Source: Bacteroidales bacterium (GTDB lineage: Bacteria; Bacteroidota; Bacteroidia; Bacteroidales; SM23-62). From it: a stretch of 11,504 bases of DNA. The stretch lies in assembly GCA_016783865.1 (NCBI GenBank), contig JADHVS010000138.1, positions 1 to 11,504 of the forward strand, read 5' to 3'. The translations under genes and the position numbers were made by a program. Under the pieces are notes generated by a model that saw nothing but the letters and a program-made list of their open reading frames with translations, ran no database searches and was not told the DNA's origin. Shown here piece by piece: positions 1-6,829 of this stretch (position 1 is its first letter; each line of letters starts with the position of its first letter).

Positions 1-1062
1 GCCATTCCATCGGTAATTACTGAAGAAATAGAAGATTTAATATGTGGATATCATCTTGCAATTCTGCGACCAAATAATAAGATTAACGGAGTATTTTTAA
101 TGTTTGTTCTTCAACAACCTGACTTAAAAAATTATTTTGCGCGAGTTGCTAATGGAAGCACACGTTATGGGCTGACGATTGGCGACATTGAAAAGGCAAA
201 GATTAAATACCCAAATCTTCCTGAACAACTCAGAATCGCCAAAATCCTCACCATCGTTGATCATATAATTGAAAAAACTGAACAGGGCATTGCCAAGTAC
301 AAAGCCATCAAGCAAGGCATGCTGCACGACCTGTTTACCCGGGGCATTGATCTGACCACAGGAAAACTACGTCCCCGTTATGAAGAAGTCCCGGAGTTAT
401 ATAAGGAGAGTAAGCTGGGCTGGGTGCCGAGAGAGTGGGGGGTGGATACAATTGAAAATATCTCAAAAAGAATATGGATTGGATTAGTCACAACGATGAC
501 TACTCATTATGTTGAAAATGGCATACCACTGATTCGAAACAATAATATAAGAGATAACAGAATTGATAAGAATGGTATGATTCAACTTGATAAAACGTTT
601 TCTGACAACAATTCTCAAAGATATTTACACGAAGGAGATATTGTTACTGTTCATACTGGAGATATTGGAACGTCTGCAATAATTGATAAGCACCTTGACC
701 CATCTCATGGTTTTGCTACAATTAATACAAAGGTAGACGCGCATAAAATTAATAACGAATTTTTATGCTATTATTTTAATTCAATGCATTTCAAAAATAG
801 AATAGAAATGTATGCAACTGGGGATGGTCGGAGTAATTTCAATTTATATGACTTTCTATACATATTGATTGTATTCCCAAAAAACATTAAAGAGCAAAAA
901 CTTATTACCGAAGGATTGAATTCCTTAGATAAAAAACTGCACATCGAACAAAGCTATCTTCATAAGCTACAAATGCTCAAGGCAGGATTGATGGTGGATT
1001 TGTTGAGTGAGAAGAAGTTGGTAAAGGTTGAGGATGAATCATTAATGCAATCAGGAAATTAA
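1..1062 (+). CDS. hsdS: Type I restriction-modification specificity subunit HsdS (5'-truncated by window edge)
   Basis: HsdS is the DNA-recognition subunit of a type I restriction-modification complex; it docks HsdM and HsdR and selects a bipartite target through two target-recognition domains (TRDs). The frame is open from base 1, so the true start and TRD1 lie upstream; the first in-frame ATG in the window (100) is internal. The window begins at the end of TRD1, with the typical closing pattern 'NGSTRYGLTIGDI' followed by 'LPEQLRIAKIL' (about 211-250). The central conserved helical region runs to about 400 and contains 'KQGMLHDLFTRGID'. TRD2 spans about 400-870 and carries the family-like 'GIPLIRNNNI' and 'GDIVTVHTGDIG' strands. 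The distal conserved helix is about 873-1030 ('KEQKLITEGL', 'LKAGLMVDLL') and mirrors the central one, as expected for HsdS pseudo-symmetry. TRD2 is clearly more AT-rich than the central region, which suggests TRD exchange. It ends 4 bases before the helicase gene. Confidence 0.94.
   Translation, partial: AIPSVITEEIEDLICGYHLAILRPNNKINGVFLMFVLQQPDLKNYFARVANGSTRYGLTIGDIEKAKIKYPNLPEQLRIAKILTIVDHIIEKTEQGIAKYKAIKQGMLHDLFTRGIDLTTGKLRPRYEEVPELYKESKLGWVPREWGVDTIENISKRIWIGLVTTMTTHYVENGIPLIRNNNIRDNRIDKNGMIQLDKTFSDNNSQRYLHEGDIVTVHTGDIGTSAIIDKHLDPSHGFATINTKVDAHKINNEFLCYYFNSMHFKNRIEMYATGDGRSNFNLYDFLYILIVFPKNIKEQKLITEGLNSLDKKLHIEQSYLHKLQMLKAGLMVDLLSEKKLVKVEDESLMQSGN
1053..1058 (+). promoter_or_regulatory. 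Ribosome binding site for the helicase-nuclease gene
   Basis: AGGAAA sits in the last codons of hsdS, 8 bases before the ATG at 1067. It is a modest Shine-Dalgarno match and supports 1067 as the start. It also suggests that translation of the helicase gene is coupled to termination of hsdS at 1060-1062. Confidence 0.5.
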
Positions 1063-1066
1063 GATT

Positions 1067-4000
1067 ATGCACCTAACTGTACGAATGGCATGGCACGATA
1101 ATAACTGGGATGGCAAGGTTTGCTGCAATCCTGAGGGAAATACTTATTGTACAGGCGCTCATTCCTTATTATCTGGCCGTATAGAGAAAAAGAAAAACAC
1201 CGAATACGAGGGCAGGAATGGAGTAAAAGGAGAATACATAGCCCAAAATTTTAAACCTGCGAATGTTCCACCTTGCTATTGGAGTATTAATGCATTTAGT
1301 GAACAGGAATTTCCGGTGGAGCATCTTCATGCTTTTAAATGGGTTACTAACGTTATACCAGATATAGTCAGGAAACACTCAGTATTTACCTGGCCGTTTA
1401 AATTATCTTTTGTTCACGATGCCAAAACCAAAGAAAAGAAATATGGAAACTACTGGCCAGATCTAGACCAAAGGATAGAAAATTACATCAACAAGTTTAG
1501 GCCCGGTGAGTCAATTCTTTTCTTTTATGCCAATTACGACAATCCCGTTTCGGCAGATGATATGAAATATCTGTTATTGGGTTGTTCTGTTATTAGTGAG
1601 TTACCGGAGCCTAAACATTTCAAGTTCGATGCTGCAGAATTAGAGGAAATCCGCAAACCAAAAAAGAAAAAGAAAAAGGAATATGGAAAGTGGGTGGAAT
1701 ACACAGATATAACAATGACCAACTTTCCTACCATGAACTGGATGCTTCAATTCAGTCATAACCCCAATTCTTCAGTACTATTGCCATACAAAGAATATAT
1801 AAGATATATTGAAGCCAACCCTGATTCTGAAGAGCTGCTACAGGATATAAAAGTGATTATTGAAGAGGAATCTTTGATAAGAGGTTTCAAGTATGTAAGC
1901 ATGGACATAGATGATGATAAATGTTTGTATATGCTTTACAAGATTCGCAAGTCCATCAAAAAAATTCAGGAACACAACCAACAAGTTGTAAAAAACGATT
2001 TGAAAGAAGAAGAAAGACGTATTGATGATATGATTGTCAAATGTTGGACTAAAAGAGGCATTTACCCATCACTGGCCAAAGTTTTGAATCATTACATACA
2101 GGATAAAGATAAAACCAAAGAATTGACTGCAAACATTCAACTATTGCTTTCAGCAAAATACGATTTAAGCAAATTATTTTCAGATGTTCTGGAAGAAAAG
2201 TGGCCTGATGAATTAGAAGGGTTTGAAGATGAATTGTATGATTTATCTGAAAATAGGGTTTTCAAGAAATACAGTAAATCACTTGCCAAGCTTGCACTTT
2301 TTGTTTTAACTGAGTATCAAATTGAGAAAATTGTTGAAAATAAGGCACTTCTTAAAGAAATAGAAAACAATCCTTATGCCCTTTATGAAGAATATGTAGC
2401 CGATGAGGACGATTTGGATATTCCCGACATGCAAGACGAGCCAATTGATGTGTATAAGGTAGACATGGGCATGATACCCGATAAAAAACACACTAAACGG
2501 CATAGGACTCTTCAAAACCTGAGGGAGGATAGTCCGGAAAGGGTTCGTTCGGTAATTATCAATTATTTATGGAATATTGGGGCAAGTGGGCATTGTTACG
2601 ATTCGGCACAGGAGGTATTAAAAGATTTGTACGAACATCCACTTATTTACAAAAATAACATTGAACTAGATGATGAAGCCCTTCTTAATTTAGATGATGA
2701 TTACAAATCTCATTTTATTCAAAAGCTTCATATAAATGAAACCAAAGAGGCAAAGTTCTTTTACCTGAAAGTGGTAAAACAATCAGAGGATTTCCTAAAA
2801 AACCTTGTCAACACACTAATAAATAGGGAAAAACACAAGCAAAAAAATATTGACATAGAAAAGCACATTGCCGATAGTTTGGAAAAACTGAAAAAAATTA
2901 TCAAAACCAATGAGCACAAGGAATTATTTGCCAAAGAGAGAAGGTTGTTGTATAAAAATATTTTTGAAAAATCGTTCTTTCTGCTCACTGGTAGACCTGG
3001 TGCAGGCAAAACATATGAAACAAGTCAAATCATAGAGCATCTTTACAATGCTGGTGAAGATGTGCTGATACTGACCCCCACAGGTAAAGCTGCTTTGCGG
3101 ATTTCAGAAAATATTAGAAAATTTACAGCTTTAGAAGATGTTTCAGCAAAGACAATTGATAAATACATCTTTGAGAACAAGTTCGTCCGGATATATGACG
3201 ACTGGGAGGGAGCTTTAAATATCCCGGAAGAGGAGAAGTTGAACATAGATAATTTGGTAATTGATGAATCTTCAATGCTTGATTTGAACAAACTCATTTT
3301 GCTTTTTTCAATCATAAAATTTACAGACAAATACCCAAAGCGTATCATTTTTGTAGGTGATGAAAACCAGCTACCACCAATAGGCTTCGGTAAACCTTTT
3401 CACGACATCATTGAAAATGTTCAGCAAAATGAAGAATTGTCAGTTAATCACTACATAAATTTAGTTTCAAATTGCCGACAAGAGAATGATGAGAAAATTT
3501 TGAAATTAGCGGAAGCTTTTACAGACAAAACAAGATGTTATGAAGAAGCATTTAACATTATTGATAGTGGCGAAGGCCAAAAAAGTAACGGATTATTTGT
3601 TCAAAAATGGAAGAACCAGCAACAATTAAATGAGAAGGTTCAGGAAGCATTGAATAAGGTTTTAGAATTTGAAGAAGTTAATGAATCCGAAGATGATTGT
3701 GAAAAATTAAACCTATTGTTTGGCTTATATGAAAATGGCTATGTTAACCAGCAAGACGGTGAGTTTATAAGTAAGCTTCAATTGGAAAATTTTCAAATTC
3801 TTTCACCTTACCGAACAGGCTATTTTGGTACTTTAGGTATTAACAAGAATATTCAATCAAATTACAGATACAAGGATGAAAATGGCTCCGAGAATAAATA
3901 TTTCTATCATGCTGATAAAATTATTCGGTTATATAACTGGTATTGGGGCAAAAGAGAAAACCGAAGGTTAGAATTATCAAATGGTTCAATCGGAGTTGTT

Positions 4001-4732
4001 AATATCGGTAACGATTACAGAAAATACTTTTTCAAAGATAGAGATAAACCATTTTTTAGTGTGGATGACGAAGATAATTTTGATTTAGCTTATGCAATTA
4101 CTGTCCATAAATCACAGGGAAGTGATTTTAAAAATGTATTTTTTGTAATACCACAAAAGCAATCTCTTCTGTCTAAAGAATTGTTATATACTGCATTAAC
4201 ACGCTCGAAATTTCGCCTTTTCATTTTTGTACAGGATGTTAAAGAGAATTTGTTGTTAAAAGCTAAGAACAATTCACATTTGATACATCGTAATTCATCC
4301 ATTTTTAAAGACCCAATAAATAAAAAAGGAATATTCAGCCCGGAGCCGGGAGTCATTGTTTCTTCAAAAATTGAATTTATTATTTATAATGCTTTGCAAA
4401 AAAGTGGGTTAAAATTTAAATATGAAGAACCACTTGATTTAGAAAAACTAACATATAAGATTCATCCAGACTTTACTATTTACCTTAGGGATGGGAAAAA
4501 GTTATTTTGGGAACACCTGGGAATGCTTGATACCCGAAAGTATTACAATGATTGGAAAGACCGAAGAAAAAGCTACTGTGAGCATGGTTTAGAAGATGTA
4601 TTAATTACAACTGATGATTTGAATGGTGTAAAACATGAAAAAATTACTGTACTCATTGAACATATCAAAGAACAGAATTTAATAATTACTTCAGGTAATA
4701 AATTTTCAAATCATCATTACGAATTATATTAA
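1067..4732 (+). CDS. RecD2-like SF1 DNA helicase with C-terminal PD-(D/E)XK-type nuclease domain, hsd-operon associated
   Basis: Large (1221 aa) predicted ATP-dependent DNA helicase-nuclease. Residues 1-180 form a domain I do not recognise, with H10, D11, C19, C20, C28 and H32 clustered near the N-terminus and a hydrophobic stretch at 150-174 (LFFYANYDNP...YLLLGCSVI). A lysine run follows at 197-204. Residues about 300-640 are charged and helical; NNPY at 434-437 and GHCY at 508-511 resemble the region ahead of the motor in RecD2-type helicases. The SF1 motor has Walker A GRPGAGKT (642-649), Walker B VIDESSM (D733, E734), motif III GDENQLPP (764-771), HKSQGSD (from H1014) and motif VI YTALTRS (1041-1047, R1046). 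SF1B RecD2 enzymes move 5'->3'; that polarity is inferred here. The C-terminus (about 1095-1200) looks like a restriction-endonuclease fold: SSKIEF with E1103, HPDFTI with D1135 and WEHLG with E1149. The gene is markedly AT-rich (15 of 60 bases are G/C at 4021-4080, counted by hand). It lies between hsdS and an hsdR remnant, so a role in restriction or processing of cut DNA is likely but inferred. Confidence 0.9.
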   Translation: MHLTVRMAWHDNNWDGKVCCNPEGNTYCTGAHSLLSGRIEKKKNTEYEGRNGVKGEYIAQNFKPANVPPCYWSINAFSEQEFPVEHLHAFKWVTNVIPDIVRKHSVFTWPFKLSFVHDAKTKEKKYGNYWPDLDQRIENYINKFRPGESILFFYANYDNPVSADDMKYLLLGCSVISELPEPKHFKFDAAELEEIRKPKKKKKKEYGKWVEYTDITMTNFPTMNWMLQFSHNPNSSVLLPYKEYIRYIEANPDSEELLQDIKVIIEEESLIRGFKYVSMDIDDDKCLYMLYKIRKSIKKIQEHNQQVVKNDLKEEERRIDDMIVKCWTKRGIYPSLAKVLNHYIQDKDKTKELTANIQLLLSAKYDLSKLFSDVLEEKWPDELEGFEDELYDLSENRVFKKYSKSLAKLALFVLTEYQIEKIVENKALLKEIENNPYALYEEYVADEDDLDIPDMQDEPIDVYKVDMGMIPDKKHTKRHRTLQNLREDSPERVRSVIINYLWNIGASGHCYDSAQEVLKDLYEHPLIYKNNIELDDEALLNLDDDYKSHFIQKLHINETKEAKFFYLKVVKQSEDFLKNLVNTLINREKHKQKNIDIEKHIADSLEKLKKIIKTNEHKELFAKERRLLYKNIFEKSFFLLTGRPGAGKTYETSQIIEHLYNAGEDVLILTPTGKAALRISENIRKFTALEDVSAKTIDKYIFENKFVRIYDDWEGALNIPEEEKLNIDNLVIDESSMLDLNKLILLFSIIKFTDKYPKRIIFVGDENQLPPIGFGKPFHDIIENVQQNEELSVNHYINLVSNCRQENDEKILKLAEAFTDKTRCYEEAFNIIDSGEGQKSNGLFVQKWKNQQQLNEKVQEALNKVLEFEEVNESEDDCEKLNLLFGLYENGYVNQQDGEFISKLQLENFQILSPYRTGYFGTLGINKNIQSNYRYKDENGSENKYFYHADKIIRLYNWYWGKRENRRLELSNGSIGVVNIGNDYRKYFFKDRDKPFFSVDDEDNFDLAYAITVHKSQGSDFKNVFFVIPQKQSLLSKELLYTALTRSKFRLFIFVQDVKENLLLKAKNNSHLIHRNSSIFKDPINKKGIFSPEPGVIVSSKIEFIIYNALQKSGLKFKYEEPLDLEKLTYKIHPDFTIYLRDGKKLFWEHLGMLDTRKYYNDWKDRRKSYCEHGLEDVLITTDDLNGVKHEKITVLIEHIKEQNLIITSGNKFSNHHYELY

Positions 4733-4735
4733 ATT

Positions 4736-4911
4736 ATGGCAGAATATATAAACGTAGAAAAAACCTTTTTAGAAAAACTTTACCAGTTGGACTGGCAGGT
4801 TATTGACCAAGGGATAGGTATTCCTCAGGAGCCGTCGAAAGTTTGCGGAATTTCTTTAAGGAGGTAATCCTTCCTGAAGTATTTAAAGAGGCTATCCTGA
4901 AGATCAACAAG
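4736..4911 (+). pseudogene. Truncated, frameshifted copy of the hsdR 5' end
   Basis: The ATG at 4736, 3 bases after the helicase stop, opens a frame that matches the start of the intact HsdR at 6830: MAEYINVEKTFLEKL against MPEYLNVEKPFLEKL, then the shared IDQGIGIPQEP. After 'CCG TCG AAA' a single A is missing relative to 6830-7006, and the frame stops at TAA 4865-4867 (43 residues). DNA similarity continues past the shift to AAGATCAACAAG (end 4911, matching 7006) and then ends abruptly. By my count about 134 of 177 positions match (~76%) and 46 of 59 residues match. Most changes are in third codon positions, so the copy was under protein-level selection before it broke. With the missing base restored, the frame would run 63 codons to a TGA at 4924-4926, overlapping the AlbA_2 start as ATGA. 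The catalytic and motor parts of HsdR are absent, so the product would not be a restriction subunit. Confidence 0.88.
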
Positions 4912-4922
4912 AATACAATAAT

Positions 4923-6827
4923 ATGAAGCATACTGCAAAAGAACTTTTTGAATTTTTAAACGACCTAGACGAATGCCCTTGGATTGAAGCCAAGGGAGGA
5001 GGTGAAAGTTCGCATTCGGTCATGGAAACGGTTTGTGCCTATTGCAATGAACCGGGTCTGGGAGGAGGTTATATTTTGATGGGGATTGCTTTGGATCAAA
5101 CTGGATTATTCCAGCAATATAAAGTTGTTGGGGTCAGTGATCCGGATAAATTTCAACGTGACTTCGCTACGCAATGTGCCAGCATGTTCAACATTCCGGT
5201 TCGGCCTGCCGTAAACGTCGAAAAGGTAAATGGAAAAACTCTTATAGAAGTAAGGGTGAATGAACTGCCTCAAAGGCAAAAACCCTTGTATTTCAAATCT
5301 GAGGGATTACCTTCCGGGGCCTATAGAAGAATCGGATCTACCGACCAGCGCTGCACCGAGGACGACATGCATGTTTTTTACCAGGATAACGGAAGTTTTG
5401 ACCAGACACCGGTTCAGGGAACTTCCATGGATGATGTGGATGAAAACGCAGTAAAGAGATACCGGTTCCTCCGGGAAAAGGTAAATCCATTGGCCGAAGA
5501 GCTTACGTACAATGATCATGAACTGCTTCAGGCTTTGGGGTGTGTGGACATTGAAGATGCAAATAAACTGAACATTGCCGGCTTTCTTCTGTTTGGTTCA
5601 TCCAGGGTTCAAAGAAAATTAGCTCCCATGCTAAGGGTGGATTATATTCGGGTTCCGGGAAATACCTGGGTTGAAAATCCCGACGACCGGTTTACTACCA
5701 TAGACATGCGGGGACCGCTGATTCTAATGTTGTACAGGCTTATTGAAGCCATTAATGCAGATTTACCCAAGGGATTTTTACTTCCGGAAGATGATGTGCA
5801 GGCAGCAACTACCGGTTTACCCTTAAAGGCTTTACGGGAGGCTATTGTCAATGCCCTCATGCACCGGTCATACAGGGAACATCGACCAACCCAGATTATC
5901 CGGTACGATAACCGTATCGAAATCATCAATCCGGGATTTTCCCTGAAATCTGAAGATAAACTTGGACAGCCGGGGAGTGAAACCAGAAACCCGTTTATTG
6001 CTGCAGTTTTTCATGACACCAACCTCGCTGAAACAAAAGGGTCAGGCATCCGGGCGATGAGGAGGCTTATGACTGATGCTCACCTTGTGCCGCCGACATT
6101 TGAATCAAGCCGGGAACACAATGAATTTACCGTCAGGCTTCTGCTTCATCATTTTCTGGATGAAAAAGACATTCAATGGCTGGGCCAATTTAACCGGTAT
6201 GACTTAAATGATTCACAGAAACAGGCCCTGATCTTCGTCAGAGAAGTTGGAGCGATTGACAACCAGACCTATCGGCAAATGGCCGACTGCGATACATTAC
6301 GGGCAAGCAATGACCTTCGGTCACTAAAGTCCTATGAACTTTTGAAATCCAAAGGAAGGGGGAAAGCAACCTATTATGTGCCAGGCAGCCTTCTTATTGC
6401 TCCAATCGTTTCTCCGGATTTGCAAGTGACTGGAGATTTAAGTACACAACCTTCTGATTTAAGTACACCACCTCCCGGTTTAAGTACACCACCTCCGAAA
6501 ATAAGTACACCACCCCCCGATGTAAGTACACCACCTCCCGGTTTAAGTACACCACCTCCTGATATTATTCCTGTTGAATTGATAAACGAAATATCCGGAC
6601 TAAAACAGCGGGAGCATGATTCGAACAAAATAAAACGGCTTATTAAAAAGCTATGCGCATATAAAGCCTTGAGCTCACACGAAATTGCTGAACTATTTGG
6701 CAAGAGAGAAGATTATTTCAAACGGAAGTACTTGAGTACAATGATAGAATCCAAAGAGTTGCGATACCTGCATCCGGAAATGATCAACCATCCTGAACAG
6801 GCTTATGTGACCAATAAAAAAGATTAG
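4923..6827 (+). CDS. AlbA_2 (Schlafen-type) domain ATP-binding protein of the hsd operon
   Basis: A 634-residue protein of the COG2865-like group, usually annotated as a predicted transcriptional regulator, ATP-binding protein or RNA-binding domain protein. Such genes are often found inside type I restriction-modification operons, but their role there is not settled. The AlbA_2 nucleic-acid-binding domain is at about 15-140 (PWIEAKGGG with E22 and K24; GGGYILMGI at 47-55; GAYRRIGSTD at 132-141). The GHKL-like ATPase segment is at about 300-400: N-box LREAIVNALMHRSY (E306, N310, H314), then RIEIINPG and GSGIRAMRRLM (373-383). Two winged-helix-like segments follow, at about 425-490 and 565-634 (LSSHEIAELFG...RYLHPE). 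They are separated by a proline-rich repeat linker (505-546). The start at 4923 gives the usual short helix before the domain; no clear Shine-Dalgarno sequence precedes it. It ends 2 bases before hsdR, so it is likely co-translated with it. A regulatory or RNA/DNA-sensing role is inferred only. Confidence 0.9.
   Translation: MKHTAKELFEFLNDLDECPWIEAKGGGESSHSVMETVCAYCNEPGLGGGYILMGIALDQTGLFQQYKVVGVSDPDKFQRDFATQCASMFNIPVRPAVNVEKVNGKTLIEVRVNELPQRQKPLYFKSEGLPSGAYRRIGSTDQRCTEDDMHVFYQDNGSFDQTPVQGTSMDDVDENAVKRYRFLREKVNPLAEELTYNDHELLQALGCVDIEDANKLNIAGFLLFGSSRVQRKLAPMLRVDYIRVPGNTWVENPDDRFTTIDMRGPLILMLYRLIEAINADLPKGFLLPEDDVQAATTGLPLKALREAIVNALMHRSYREHRPTQIIRYDNRIEIINPGFSLKSEDKLGQPGSETRNPFIAAVFHDTNLAETKGSGIRAMRRLMTDAHLVPPTFESSREHNEFTVRLLLHHFLDEKDIQWLGQFNRYDLNDSQKQALIFVREVGAIDNQTYRQMADCDTLRASNDLRSLKSYELLKSKGRGKATYYVPGSLLIAPIVSPDLQVTGDLSTQPSDLSTPPPGLSTPPPKISTPPPDVSTPPPGLSTPPPDIIPVELINEISGLKQREHDSNKIKRLIKKLCAYKALSSHEIAELFGKREDYFKRKYLSTMIESKELRYLHPEMINHPEQAYVTNKKD
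6435..6560 (+). repeat. 21-bp in-frame tandem repeat (6 units) in the AlbA_2 gene
   Basis: Six consecutive 21-bp units begin at 6435, 6456, 6477, 6498, 6519 and 6540. Each shares the core TAAGTACACCACC, with one unit degenerate (TAAGTACACAACC). They encode heptads of the form [D/G/K]-[L/I/V]-S-T-P-P-P, with the first unit ending Q-P-S. Each unit is 7 codons, so gain or loss of units changes linker length without a frameshift. The repeat lies between the two winged-helix-like segments and probably forms a flexible extended linker. The first unit is the most diverged and the inner units are nearly identical, as expected from slippage or unequal exchange. Confidence 0.95.
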
Positions 6828-6829
6828 CC

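Noticed and set aside
1..1062. Possible inverted repeats for hsdS inversion (phase variation).
   Set aside because: No second hsdS copy or invertase is in the window. The internal similarity of the two helical regions is normal HsdS pseudo-symmetry and is in direct, not inverted, orientation.
1655..1681. A-rich lysine tract in the helicase that might allow ribosomal or polymerase slippage.
   Set aside because: The frame is intact on both sides with family-like sequence downstream, the A runs are interrupted by G, and no downstream structure or alternative product is evident.
4858..4866. Strong AAGGAGGTAA Shine-Dalgarno-like sequence upstream of the AlbA_2 gene.
   Set aside because: It is 57 bases before the ATG at 4923 with no start codon at a useful distance, and the same stretch (AAGGAGGTC) is ordinary Lys-Glu-Val coding sequence in the intact hsdR.
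6374..6703. Minus-strand open frame rich in Gly-Gly-Gly-Val-Leu repeats.
   Set aside because: It is the reverse reading of the 21-bp repeat in the AlbA_2 gene; no start signal or independent coding pattern.
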